In this document: positions 43,803-52,425 of the stretch, one piece after another
Layout of the letters: each line of letters begins with the position of its first letter
How positions within the stretch are numbered: position 1 is the first letter of the stretch
Assembly: GCF_013371465.1 (NCBI RefSeq)
Contig: NZ_JABWDU010000012.1
Location: 1 to 64,000 of the forward strand
Direction: 5' to 3'
Length of the DNA: 64,000 nucleotides
Source of the DNA: Ensifer oleiphilus
GTDB lineage: Bacteria; Pseudomonadota; Alphaproteobacteria; Rhizobiales; Rhizobiaceae
Program-made: the position numbers and the translations under genes
The notes under the pieces: model-generated
What the model was told of the DNA's origin: nothing
The model's database searches: none
Seen by the model: only the letters and a program-made list of their open reading frames with translations

Positions 43803-44762
43803 TCAGTCCGCATAGATCCGGTCTTCGACCGGGGTTTCGGCGATGAGTGTCTGCAGACCAGCAAGCAGCGCCTTTTCCGCGCGATTCAACGCCTTGTCAG
43901 GGTTTGTCAAAAGAAAGATGTCGATGGCAGGCGGGGCTTCGTAAGGGGGCAGCCGCCAGAGCGCACCATCGGCTACATCGCGACGTGCCACGTGCAAGGG
44001 CAACGGGCCGACGCCCAGGCCGGCCATGATCATCCTGCGGACCTCTTCGAGACTGGAGGATACGCCGACGACGTTGGCATTCAGCTTAGCCTCGCTGCGC
44101 AGCAGCGCCACCGGCCGCAGCGCGTCGGCGATATGGTCGGTGTGAAACGATACCGAAGTCTCGCCTTTGAGATCGGCGAGTTTCAATCCTTCCTTGCCAA
44201 ACAGCCGGTGATGAGGGCCGCAGAAGAAGCCGAAGAACTCACGGAAGACCAGTAGGTAGTCCAGCGCCGGGTCGCGCACGCTGACGAGGCATAGACCAAA
44301 GGATGCCCGCTTTTCCCTGACCTGGCGGGTGACTTCGCCGCTTGCAGCCACTGAGATGTTGAGCGTTGCGCGCGGATAGTCGCGGTGAAACTCCATCAGC
44401 GCACGGTCGAAGATCGGGGAAACCACATGGCTGGCAACGGCGATCGTCACGTGCCCAGTCACGTCGTCGCTGACGCCGCGCACCAGTTGCGGCAGTTGGG
44501 ATATGGTGCCGAAGACCTCGACGGCCTGCTCATAGAGAAGCTGGCCGACTTCGGTAAGGTCGAAGCGGGTCGCATCGCGCTCGACCAGCCTGCGCCCAAC
44601 CCGGTCCTCCAGCCGCTTCAACGCATTGCTGACGCTCGGTTGTTTCAGGTTCAAGCGCTCCGCCGCACGCGTAATGCTTTTGACCTCCGCGATCACCACG
44701 AAGGTGCGCAGCAGGTTCCAGTCTAGCTCCCAGACGAGCCGTTCGGATCGAGGTGTTACCAT
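43803..44762 (-). CDS. LysR family transcriptional regulator
   Basis: This 319-residue LTTR has an N-terminal winged HTH (SITRAAERLNLKQPSVSNAL, about residues 30-49) and a periplasmic-binding-like effector domain. It is divergent from the ABC transporter operon starting at 44904. The 141-bp gap contains a TTGC-N11-GCAA dyad, the LTTR T-N11-A arrangement, so it is the likely activator of that operon. ATG 44762. Confidence 0.92.
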   Translation of the reverse strand: MVTPRSERLVWELDWNLLRTFVVIAEVKSITRAAERLNLKQPSVSNALKRLEDRVGRRLVERDATRFDLTEVGQLLYEQAVEVFGTISQLPQLVRGVSDDVTGHVTIAVASHVVSPIFDRALMEFHRDYPRATLNISVAASGEVTRQVREKRASFGLCLVSVRDPALDYLLVFREFFGFFCGPHHRLFGKEGLKLADLKGETSVSFHTDHIADALRPVALLRSEAKLNANVVGVSSSLEEVRRMIMAGLGVGPLPLHVARRDVADGALWRLPPYEAPPAIDIFLLTNPDKALNRAEKALLAGLQTLIAETPVEDRIYAD

Positions 44763-44797
44763 TCCTGAAATCTATGCCTTCTATTCCCATTATCTAT

Positions 44798-44816
44798 TTG
44801 CGCAATGCTGATGCAA
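44798..44816. promoter_or_regulatory. LysR-type box between regulator and transporter operon
   Basis: TTGC at 44798-44801 and GCAA at 44813-44816 are 11 bases apart, matching the T-N11-A pattern with 4-base inverted arms. It is placed 36 bp upstream of the regulator and 88 bp upstream of the binding-protein start. Confidence 0.55.
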
Positions 44817-44903
44817 AGGCAATCATGAAATTCGGAAGGCGCCTCGATGCCCGTCCCAAGCGCACGAGAAGGCGCATTCGTCCAGAGGAGCAAGGAACAT
44901 TTC

Positions 44904-45686
44904 ATGAAGACCATTTTCTCCGGCCTTTTGGCCGCTACGCTCACCATTGCCGCAACCTTCTCGGCCGTTTCGGCGCGCGCCGATGACCTCGAAGCCGTAA
45001 AATCGGCAGGTGAATTGAAGATCGCGATGAGCGGACAGTACCCGCCGTTCAACTTCGTCAACGAGCAGAACGAGGTCGTCGGCTTCGACGCTTCGATTGG
45101 CAAGGCCATTGCCGAGCGCGTCGGCGTCAAGGGCACTCTGGTGACGACAGCATGGGACGGCATCATCGCCGGCCTGCTCGCCAACAAATACGATACCGTC
45201 GTCGGCTCCATGACCATCACGCCGGAGCGTGAGAAGGTCGTCGATTTTGTCGGCCCGTACTATCACGCCGGCCGCGCCGTCTTTGTTTCGGAAGACTCCG
45301 CCGTTGAGAAACTCGACGAACTCAAGGGCAAGACGCTCGGCGTGACGCTCGGTGAAACCCACGAAAAATGGGCGCGCGAACAGGGCGGCTGGGACGTGCG
45401 CACCTACAAGGGCCTGCCCGAGCTGATGATGGAACTCAAAAGCGGCCGGGTCGATGCGATTGTCGTCGACAACATTCCCGTCATGGTCGCCGTCAAGGAA
45501 ACCGGCGAGAAGGTCCGTCGTCTCGAAACCCCTGATATCGAAGGCGGCAGCGTCGCCATCGGCATTGCCATCCGCAAGAACAATCCGGAGCTGAAGGCTG
45601 CCATGCAGAAGGCGCTCGAAGATATGCTGGCCGACGGCTCCTACGAGAAGATCGCCATGGAATGGGTCGGCAGCGACATCCGCTGA
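44904..45686 (+). CDS. Polar amino-acid-type ABC transporter substrate-binding protein
   Basis: This 260-residue SBP family 3 protein has a signal peptide (MKTIFSGLLAATLTIAATF, cleavage near SARADD). The mature domain shows LKIAMSGQYPPFNFVNEQ, VVGFDASIGKAIAERVG and GSMTITPEREKVVDFVGPYY (about residues 103-122), typical of amino acid and opine binders. AAGGAA precedes ATG 44904. First gene of a nine-gene rightward operon; the likely ligand is the amino compound processed by the downstream enzymes. Confidence 0.92.
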   Translation: MKTIFSGLLAATLTIAATFSAVSARADDLEAVKSAGELKIAMSGQYPPFNFVNEQNEVVGFDASIGKAIAERVGVKGTLVTTAWDGIIAGLLANKYDTVVGSMTITPEREKVVDFVGPYYHAGRAVFVSEDSAVEKLDELKGKTLGVTLGETHEKWAREQGGWDVRTYKGLPELMMELKSGRVDAIVVDNIPVMVAVKETGEKVRRLETPDIEGGSVAIGIAIRKNNPELKAAMQKALEDMLADGSYEKIAMEWVGSDIR

Positions 45687-45701
45687 TCCAAGCCTCGCCT
45701 C

Positions 45702-45737
45702 GTCTCCGGCCGCCCGCTGACGGTCGCGGCCGGAGAC
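45702..45737 (+). other. Hairpin after the substrate-binding-protein gene of the second ABC operon
   Basis: GTCTCCGGCCGC and GCGGCCGGAGAC form a perfect 12-bp stem with a 12-base loop in the 79-bp gap before the permease gene. No T-run follows, so it is likely an RNA-stability element separating binding-protein and permease messages. Confidence 0.6.
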
Positions 45738-45765
45738 CGTCGCATCCTCCCCCCGGAGTTTCCTC

Positions 45766-46413
45766 ATGGACTTTTCGCTGGTGCAGCGCGTCTTCCCGTT
45801 CTTCGTGGAAGCGGCGTGGATCACGATCGAGATATCGGCGCTTTCGCTGGCGCTCGGGCTCATGGTCGCCTTTCTCGTGGCGGCGGCAAAGATGTCGCGC
45901 TCCTTGCCTTTGCGCATGTTTGGTTCCGCCTATGTCAGCCTGTTTCGCGGCACGCCATGCCTGATCCAGCTGTTCGTCCTCTATTTCGGCGGACCGCAGA
46001 TCGGCATCAACCTGGAGCCGTTTGCCGCAGGGGTGATCGGCCTCGGGCTCAACATCGGCGCCTATATGGCCGAAGCCATTCGCGGCGCGATCATGTCTGT
46101 TGATCGCGGTCAGACCGAAGCTGCGCGCTCGATCGGCTTCAGCCGGTCCCAGACCATGCGCAAGGTGGTGTTGCCGCAGGCCGCACGATTGATGATCCGC
46201 CCGCTCGGCGTCAATGCGGTCGCTCTGGTGAAGGGTTCGGCGCTGGTCTCGACGATCTCTGTGGTCGAGCTTACCTACACCGCCCAGCGCTACATCGGCT
46301 CGACCTACAAGCCGTTCGAGATCTTCGGCGTCGCCGCCGTGCTCTACATGCTCATCGTTTATGTCGTCGCTCGGATCGTTGATCTCATCGACCGTCGCTA
46401 CGCCATAGTGTGA
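45766..46413 (+). CDS. Amino acid ABC transporter permease (HisM/HisQ type) 1
   Basis: This 215-residue permease has about five transmembrane helices. It contains the family motif FRGTPCLIQLFVLYFGGP (about residues 61-78) and the EAA loop EAARSIGFSRSQTMRKVVLP (about 117-136). It pairs with the next permease. It is 13 bp upstream of that gene. Confidence 0.93.
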   Translation: MDFSLVQRVFPFFVEAAWITIEISALSLALGLMVAFLVAAAKMSRSLPLRMFGSAYVSLFRGTPCLIQLFVLYFGGPQIGINLEPFAAGVIGLGLNIGAYMAEAIRGAIMSVDRGQTEAARSIGFSRSQTMRKVVLPQAARLMIRPLGVNAVALVKGSALVSTISVVELTYTAQRYIGSTYKPFEIFGVAAVLYMLIVYVVARIVDLIDRRYAIV

Positions 46414-46426
46414 GGGGGAGAAACGC

Positions 46427-47086
46427 ATGCAAGGTCTCGATTTCAGCGTCGTTCCGCCCTATGCCGATATTCTCTGGATGGGCGTCTGGTGGACAGTTGT
46501 CCTCACCGTCTCGGCGGCCGCGATCAGCTTCGTCTTCGGCGTGGTTTTCGCCCTCGTCGTGCTTTATGCGCCCAAGACGGTCGCATTGCCGGTGCGCGCA
46601 TTCATGTGGCTCTTCATGGGCACGCCGCTCTTGTTGCAGCTGTTCCTGATCTATTACGGGCTCGGGCAACTCGGCTTCAAGATTCCGGCGCTCGTCGCCG
46701 GCATCATCGGCCTCGGCCTCCATTTCGCGGTCTATAATGCCGATATTCTGCGCGCCGGTATTGTCGCGGTGGATGTCGGCCAGATGGAAGGTGCGCGCAG
46801 CCTCGGTTTCGGCCGCTTTCAGACGCTGCGCTACTTCATCGTCCCGCAGGCCGTGCGCAATACCATTCCGGCGATGGGCAACAACCTGATCGTGCTCCTG
46901 AAGGAGTCCTCGCTAGTGTCGATCATCGGCATTGCCGAACTGGTGCATGCCGCGCAGCTTGCGATCAGCGAAACCTTCCGACCGTTCGAATTCTACATCA
47001 CGGTTGCCGCCCTTTATTACATCCTAAACCTCGTGCTCGAAGCGGGTCTGCGCCGGGTCGAACAGAACGTGGAGGTATCACGATGA
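46427..47086 (+). CDS. Amino acid ABC transporter permease (HisM/HisQ type) 2
   Basis: This 219-residue paralogue of the previous permease has [18 protein letters not shown] (about residues 64-81) and the EAA loop [20 protein letters not shown] (about 122-141). It forms the second half of the membrane channel. Its stop overlaps the ATPase start as ATGA. Confidence 0.93.
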   Translation: MQGLDFSVVPPYADILWMGVWWTVVLTVSAAAISFVFGVVFALVVLYAPKTVALPVRAFMWLFMGTPLLLQLFLIYYGLGQLGFKIPALVAGIIGLGLHFAVYNADILRAGIVAVDVGQMEGARSLGFGRFQTLRYFIVPQAVRNTIPAMGNNLIVLLKESSLVSIIGIAELVHAAQLAISETFRPFEFYITVAALYYILNLVLEAGLRRVEQNVEVSR

Positions 47087-47847
47087 CCGCAGAGCGACCC
47101 ATGGTTGAAGTCAAGGGGGCACGTAAGGCCTATGGCGAGCTTCAAGTCCTGAAGGGCATCGACCTGTCGGTGGCCCGCGGGCAGATCGTCGCCATCATCG
47201 GCCCGAGCGGCTCCGGCAAGAGCACGCTACTACGCTCCATCAATCATCTCGAAACCTTGAATGGCGGCGAAGTCTGGCTCGACGGCGTCCAGGTCAACCA
47301 GGCCCTGCGCGGCCAGGCCTTCGAGCGCCATATCAATGCGGTGCGCCAGCAGATGGGCATGGTGTTCCAGCACTTCAATCTGTTCCCGCACCTGACGGTG
47401 ATCGAAAACGTTACGATGGGGCCCATCATCCTGAAAGGCATGGCGAAGGTGGCTGCCCGCGAACTGGCGGTCGAGCTCCTTTCGAAGGTCGGGCTCGCGG
47501 AAAAGGTCGATGCCTATCCCTCGCGGCTTTCCGGTGGCCAGAAGCAGCGCGTGGCGATAGCCAGAGCGCTTGCGATGCAGCCGAAGGTGATGCTCTTCGA
47601 CGAGGCGACCTCGGCGCTCGACCCCGAACTGGTCGACGAGGTCAATGCGGTGATGAAGCAGCTTGCTGCCGAGCACATGACGATGCTGATCGTCACCCAC
47701 GAAATGCGTTTTGCCGGAGAGGTTGCCGACCGTGTGCTGTTCATGGATGGCGGCGTCGTTGTCGAGCAGGGGGCCCCGAGCGAAATCTTCCGCGAGCCGA
47801 AACAGGAGCGCACGCGAACCTTCCTCAAGAAGTATCTTGCAGCGTGA
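47083..47847 (+). CDS. Amino acid ABC transporter ATP-binding protein
   Basis: This 254-residue ATPase has Walker [16 protein letters not shown] (about residues 35-49), Q-loop [11 protein letters not shown], signature [16 protein letters not shown] and Walker [17 protein letters not shown] (about 164-179). The sequence is typical of polar amino acid importers (HisP/GlnQ). Its stop overlaps the next start (TGATG), coupling transport and enzyme genes. Confidence 0.95.
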   Translation: MTAERPMVEVKGARKAYGELQVLKGIDLSVARGQIVAIIGPSGSGKSTLLRSINHLETLNGGEVWLDGVQVNQALRGQAFERHINAVRQQMGMVFQHFNLFPHLTVIENVTMGPIILKGMAKVAARELAVELLSKVGLAEKVDAYPSRLSGGQKQRVAIARALAMQPKVMLFDEATSALDPELVDEVNAVMKQLAAEHMTMLIVTHEMRFAGEVADRVLFMDGGVVVEQGAPSEIFREPKQERTRTFLKKYLAA

Positions 47848-49493
47848 TGGATGCGATGAAGACGAGCAGCAACGAGTTTCCCGATTTCGGGTTGACGCCG
47901 GAGCAGCGCCGCGAAGCGGTGCTCGGCCACTATTACGAATATCCAGGAATGGATGGCGAGCGCGGCGAGATCTGGTGTTACACAGACGCCTATGCCTACC
48001 CCCCGGGTGCAACCGTCCGGCTTCAGGTGAGTTCGACCGCGCCCCAGTTCGCGCTGGAGATCGTGCGAGACGGCGCCGTCGAAACGAACGTCATGACACG
48101 GCGGGGCATCGCCGCCCGCTGGCAGGACACGCCTGATCAATGTTCCGTCGTCGGCTGCGGCTGGGAGACCACGCTTGAATTCAATGTGGACGAGAGCTGG
48201 CCCTCTGGCGCCTACCGCATCACCCTGACGGCCGAAGGTCGTGACGGGGCGTCCATTCGCTGCCAGCACCTCTTCATCGTCCGCCCTGAGGCCGGACGCA
48301 AGCCGGGCCGCGTGCTGCAGGTGGCGGCGACGGGATCCTGGACCTCCTACAACACCTGGGGCGGATCGAACCACTATCAGGGTATCACCGGTCCCAACCG
48401 CGACCAGTATGCAACGACTGTGAGTATTGAGCGGCCGTTCTGCCGCGGCTTTGTCACGCTCCCGACTGACGCACCGCGGGTGCCGCTGGAGATCTACTCG
48501 CCGATTGCGGTAGCGCCACGCTATCCCCACATGGAATGGGCCTATGCCAACGGCTATTCCAAGAAATACGCTTCCTCCGGATGGGCGAGCTATGACAGTC
48601 ATTTCTTTCGCTGGGCCGAGCGCGAAGGTTATGCCGTCGATCTCGCCAGCCAACACGAGCTGCATTTCAACCCGGAAATCCTCGACGGTTACGATTGCGT
48701 CGTCTTCGTCGGTCATGACGAATACTGGACCTGGGAGATGCGCGACGCGGTCGACAGCTACGTCGAGCGCGGCGGCCATGCTGCGCGCTTTGCCGGCAAC
48801 TTCATGTGGCAGACGCGTCTGGAGGACGGCGGCAAGCGGCAGGTGTGCTACAAATATCGCGCGCGCGCCGAGGACCCGGTCTATCGCTCCATTGAGCCGA
48901 CGCGCACGTCCGGATCCTGGGAGGCGAAGGAGATCGGACGTCCCGGCTCTTCGACCTTCGGGCTCATTGCCACGCGCGGGCTTTATGTCGGCTGGGGCGG
49001 CTGCGCCCCGCGCGGCGCCCGCGGTTTTCCGGTCTATCGCCCGGAGCATTGGGCTTTTGCCGGAACCGGTATTTACTACGGTGACATCCTCGGCGCGGAA
49101 GGCCATGCCTTCGGCTATGAAGTCGACGGCCTCGATTACATCATCCGTGGCGGGCTGCCTGAGCCGACGGAGGATAGCGGTGCCCCCGATGGTCTGGAAA
49201 TCCTGGCGCTCGGCATGTCGTCGCTGAAGGAAGAAAGTGCCGACATACCCGCCGACGATCAGTTCCTCTCCGACGCGGACGCCAAGTTCGTCGCGGAAAC
49301 GCTGATCGGCGATGCCGGCGAAGCCTCCGTCGACAAGGTCAAGCGTGGCTGCGGCATGATCGTCAATTTCCCGCGTGGCAAGGGCGAGGTGTTCCACGCC
49401 GGCAGCTGCGAATGGGTGGCTGCCCTGAAACGCGGCGACGCGATGGTCGAACGCGTCACCGCCAATGTTCTCAACCGCTACCTCAAACGCTGA
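47847..49493 (+). CDS. N,N-dimethylformamidase large-subunit-like protein
   Basis: This 548-residue protein resembles the beta (large) subunit of N,N-dimethylformamidase. An N-terminal beta-rich domain (about residues 20-150) precedes a larger domain carrying SWTSYNTWGGSNHY (about 168-181) and DCVVFVGHDEYWTWEMRDAV (about 285-304), and a C-terminal part with GCGMIVNFPRGKGEVFHAG. True DMFase is an iron enzyme hydrolysing a formamide C-N bond and also has a small subunit; no small-subunit gene is seen here. Activity on an amide or N-formyl compound is therefore inference. The start is ATG 47847, overlapping the preceding TGA; GTG 47844 is the alternative. Confidence 0.75.
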   Translation: MDAMKTSSNEFPDFGLTPEQRREAVLGHYYEYPGMDGERGEIWCYTDAYAYPPGATVRLQVSSTAPQFALEIVRDGAVETNVMTRRGIAARWQDTPDQCSVVGCGWETTLEFNVDESWPSGAYRITLTAEGRDGASIRCQHLFIVRPEAGRKPGRVLQVAATGSWTSYNTWGGSNHYQGITGPNRDQYATTVSIERPFCRGFVTLPTDAPRVPLEIYSPIAVAPRYPHMEWAYANGYSKKYASSGWASYDSHFFRWAEREGYAVDLASQHELHFNPEILDGYDCVVFVGHDEYWTWEMRDAVDSYVERGGHAARFAGNFMWQTRLEDGGKRQVCYKYRARAEDPVYRSIEPTRTSGSWEAKEIGRPGSSTFGLIATRGLYVGWGGCAPRGARGFPVYRPEHWAFAGTGIYYGDILGAEGHAFGYEVDGLDYIIRGGLPEPTEDSGAPDGLEILALGMSSLKEESADIPADDQFLSDADAKFVAETLIGDAGEASVDKVKRGCGMIVNFPRGKGEVFHAGSCEWVAALKRGDAMVERVTANVLNRYLKR

Positions 49494-49505
49494 CAGAGAC
49501 CGGAT

Positions 49506-50873
49506 ATGCTCAAGACGACAGCTTCCAACGAACGGCCCCCTTCACACCTGTTCTACCAGTCGCGTCTGCGTCGGCCGCTGGTCGACCGGGCCGAGGGCAT
49601 CTATCTCTGGGACCAGGATGGCCGCCGGGTGATCGACGGCTCGAGCGGCGCGATGGTGGTCAATATCGGCCACGGCAATCGCAACGTGCTCGAGGCGATG
49701 AAGCGGCAGATGGACCGCGTGACCTTCGCCTATCGCCTTCACTTCGAAAACGAACCGGCGGAAGAATTGGCGCGCCGCGCCGCCGAAAAACTGCCCGAAG
49801 GCATGGACAAGATCTTCTTCGTTTCCGGCGGGTCGGAGGCGGTCGAATCCTGCCTGAAGCTCGCCCGCCAATGGGCGGTGGCGACCGGCCAGAAGGACCG
49901 CTGGAAGGTGATCTCGCGCTTTCCGTCCTACCACGGCGGCACGCTTGGTGCTCTCGCCATCACTGGCTACGCGGCGCTTTCCGATCCGTTCTCGCCGATG
50001 ATGCGCGAAATGCCGAAAGTACCGGCACCGACCGCCTATCTCGACCGCGACAACCTGACGATGGAGCAGCGCGGCATCAAGTATGCCGACATGTTGGAAG
50101 ACAAGATCCAGTCCGAAGGGCCGGAAAGCGTGCTTGCCTTCATCATGGAACCGATCGGCGGCGCGTCGACCGGTGCCTTGGTGGCGCCTGACAGCTATTA
50201 CCGGCGCATCCGCGAGATCTGCGACAAATACGGCATCCTCCTGATCCATGACGAAGTCATGAGCGGGGCGGGCCGCACCGGGAAATTCCTCGGCGGCGAT
50301 CATTGGGACTGCAAGCCCGACCTGATCGCGCTATCGAAGGGCTTTGCCTCGGGCTATTGCCCCCTCGGTGCGATGGCGGCTCCGTCGAGGCTGGTTCAGC
50401 CCGTGCTCGACGCCGGTGGTTTCCAGCACGGCTTCACCTATGCCGGCAATCCGCTTGCCTGCGCTGCCGGTTTGGCGGTGTTGGATGAAATCGATCGCCT
50501 CGGGCTCATCGACAATGCGGCTGTCATGGGCGACGCGCTCAAGGCAGAGCTGGTTGCGCTTTCCGAGCGCTTCCCGTTTATCGGCGATGTCAGGGGCAAG
50601 GGCCTTCTGCTTGCCGCCGAGTTCGTCTCGGATCGCGAAACGATGAAGCCGCTGCCGAAGGAATTGAATGCGCACCAGCGGGTCGTCGATCTCGCCTATG
50701 AGCGTGGGCTGATCATCTATTCCAGGCGAACCCGCGGCGGCGTCGAAGGCGATCATTTCCTGGTCTGCCCGCCGATGATCATCACCCGGGAGCAGATCGG
50801 CGAGATCGTTGCCATCCTTGGCGATGTGCTCGAGCAGCTTGCGACCGAGCTTAATCTTCCCGTCAACCGCTGA
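49506..50873 (+). CDS. Class III PLP-dependent aminotransferase
   Basis: This 455-residue omega-aminotransferase family enzyme shows DGSSGAMVVNIGHGN at the substrate side, FFVSGGSEAVESCLKLAR (about residues 103-120) at the PLP-phosphate site, LLIHDEVMSGAGRTGKF (about 239-255) with the PLP aspartate, and LIALSKGFASGYCPLGAM (about 273-290) with the Schiff-base lysine. It would move an amino group from an omega-amino acid or diamine to pyruvate or 2-oxoglutarate. It sits 12 bp after the dimethylformamidase-like gene. Confidence 0.92.
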   Translation: MLKTTASNERPPSHLFYQSRLRRPLVDRAEGIYLWDQDGRRVIDGSSGAMVVNIGHGNRNVLEAMKRQMDRVTFAYRLHFENEPAEELARRAAEKLPEGMDKIFFVSGGSEAVESCLKLARQWAVATGQKDRWKVISRFPSYHGGTLGALAITGYAALSDPFSPMMREMPKVPAPTAYLDRDNLTMEQRGIKYADMLEDKIQSEGPESVLAFIMEPIGGASTGALVAPDSYYRRIREICDKYGILLIHDEVMSGAGRTGKFLGGDHWDCKPDLIALSKGFASGYCPLGAMAAPSRLVQPVLDAGGFQHGFTYAGNPLACAAGLAVLDEIDRLGLIDNAAVMGDALKAELVALSERFPFIGDVRGKGLLLAAEFVSDRETMKPLPKELNAHQRVVDLAYERGLIIYSRRTRGGVEGDHFLVCPPMIITREQIGEIVAILGDVLEQLATELNLPVNR

Positions 50874-50883
50874 GATCGACACC

Positions 50884-51831
50884 ATGACGAAAACCAAGAC
50901 GTCGCGCAGGAAGGTCATCATCACCTGCGCGGTGACGGGCTCGGTGCATACGCCGACCATGTCGCCCCATCTTCCGATCACCCCGGACCAGATCGCCGCC
51001 GAGGCGATCGCGGCGGCCGAGGCCGGCGCCTCGATCCTGCATCTGCATGCGCGCAACCCTGTTGACGGGCGCCCGTCGGCCGACCCTTCGCTGTTCATGC
51101 AGTTCCTGCCACGCATCAAGCAGTCGACCGATGCGGTCGTGAACATCTCGACCGGCGGCTCATCCTTGATGGCGCTGGAAGATCGGCTCGCTGCATCGTT
51201 GCGGGCCGAGCCAGAGATGTGTTCGCTGAACATGGGTTCGATGAACTTCGCGCTGTTTCCCGCACTGGATAAACCCGCCGAATGGAAACATGCCTGGGAG
51301 CCGGAGCTGCTGGAGGCGACGCGCAGCTCGATCTTCAAGAACACCTTCGCCGATATGGAATTCATCCTCACCCGGCTCGGACAGGGATGCGGCACACGGT
51401 TCGAATTCGAATGCTACGATGTCGGCCATCTCTACTCGCTGGCACATTTCCGTGACCGTGGGCTGGTTTCCGGCCATCTGTTCATCCAGTTCGTCTTCGG
51501 CATCCTCGGCGGCATCGGCGCCGATCCGGAGAACCTGACGCATATGAAGCGGATCGCCGACAAGCTCTTCGGCGACGACTACTCGTTCTCGGTGCTGGCT
51601 GCCGGCCGGCACCAGATGCCGATGATCACCATGGCGGCGGCGATGGGCGGCAACGTGCGGGTGGGTCTGGAAGACAGCCTCTACAATGGCCGTGGGCAAC
51701 TGGCGACCAGCAATGCCGAACAGGTCCACCGGATCCGCACCGTCCTCGACGCCTTGTCGCTGGAGGTTGCCACCCCTAAGGAAGCACGTGAACTTCTCGG
51801 CCTCAAGGGCGGAGATCAGGTGGCATTCTGA
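50884..51831 (+). CDS. BKACE (3-keto-5-aminohexanoate cleavage enzyme family)
   Basis: This 315-residue protein is a TIM-barrel enzyme of the BKACE/Kce family (formerly DUF849), which cleaves beta-keto acids with acetyl-CoA to give acetoacetate and a new CoA ester, using zinc. Visible motifs are VIITCAVTGSVHTPTMSPH (about residues 10-28), ASILHLHARNPVDGRPS (zinc histidines, about 48-64), VNISTGGSS and VRVGLEDSLY near the C-terminus. Placement after an omega-aminotransferase suggests that the keto product feeds into this enzyme. ATG 50884 is 10 bp after the previous stop. Confidence 0.9.
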   Translation: MTKTKTSRRKVIITCAVTGSVHTPTMSPHLPITPDQIAAEAIAAAEAGASILHLHARNPVDGRPSADPSLFMQFLPRIKQSTDAVVNISTGGSSLMALEDRLAASLRAEPEMCSLNMGSMNFALFPALDKPAEWKHAWEPELLEATRSSIFKNTFADMEFILTRLGQGCGTRFEFECYDVGHLYSLAHFRDRGLVSGHLFIQFVFGILGGIGADPENLTHMKRIADKLFGDDYSFSVLAAGRHQMPMITMAAAMGGNVRVGLEDSLYNGRGQLATSNAEQVHRIRTVLDALSLEVATPKEARELLGLKGGDQVAF

Positions 51832-51885
51832 CACCGGAGCTCGGGCGAGATCGCCGGTAGCTTCCGGGCGTCAGCATCAAGGGGG

Positions 51886-52395
51886 ATGATCGTGACGACA
51901 ACGCAGAGCTTGACGGCCGATATCCGCATTCGCACCGGGGAAATCGGCGACGCGGAAACGATACACGCAACGATCCAGGCCATGGGCCGCGGGCTCGATA
52001 TGGCCGGCAAGGTGACTTGCACGGTTGATGACTATCGCCAGTTCGGCTTCGGCCCAGACGCCGCCTTCAGCAGCCTGATTGCCGAAGTGGATGGAGGTTT
52101 TGCCGGTCTTTGCCTGTTCTTTCCGATCTTTTCGACCTGGCGCGGGCGGCCGGGCGTGTTCATCCAGGATGTCTATGTTGACGATCGCTTCCGTGGACTC
52201 GGTATCGGCGAGCGCCTGTTGCGGGAAGTGGCGGCCTGGTCGAAGGCGAGGGGCGGAGACTATCTGCGGCTGGAAGTGGACGTGGAGAACGTGGCCGCGC
52301 AGCGCCTTTACGAGCGGCTCGGCATCACCTGGCAGACGAAAGACCGCGCCCACGCCGCCTATGGCGATGCCTTCGTGGCACTCGCCGGAAAATGA
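51886..52395 (+). CDS. GNAT family N-acetyltransferase
   Basis: This 169-residue GNAT protein has the acetyl-CoA motif A as VFIQDVYVDDRFRGLGIGER (about residues 87-106; R-x-x-G-x-G/A type) and motif B as LEVDVENVAAQRLYERLG. It would acetylate an amine from acetyl-CoA. It is next to a deacetylase-like gene, so the pair might add and remove acetyl groups on the same amine. GGGGG precedes ATG 51886. Confidence 0.9.
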   Translation: MIVTTTQSLTADIRIRTGEIGDAETIHATIQAMGRGLDMAGKVTCTVDDYRQFGFGPDAAFSSLIAEVDGGFAGLCLFFPIFSTWRGRPGVFIQDVYVDDRFRGLGIGERLLREVAAWSKARGGDYLRLEVDVENVAAQRLYERLGITWQTKDRAHAAYGDAFVALAGK

Positions 52396-52425
52396 AAGTC
52401 ATAAGACGCAGGAATTGGAGAGAAC

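Noticed and set aside
47514-49397. 627-codon minus-strand open frame across the ABC ATPase and the DMFase-like gene
   Set aside because: Covers two well-supported plus-strand genes; long antisense frames are common at this GC content and no family motif is seen.
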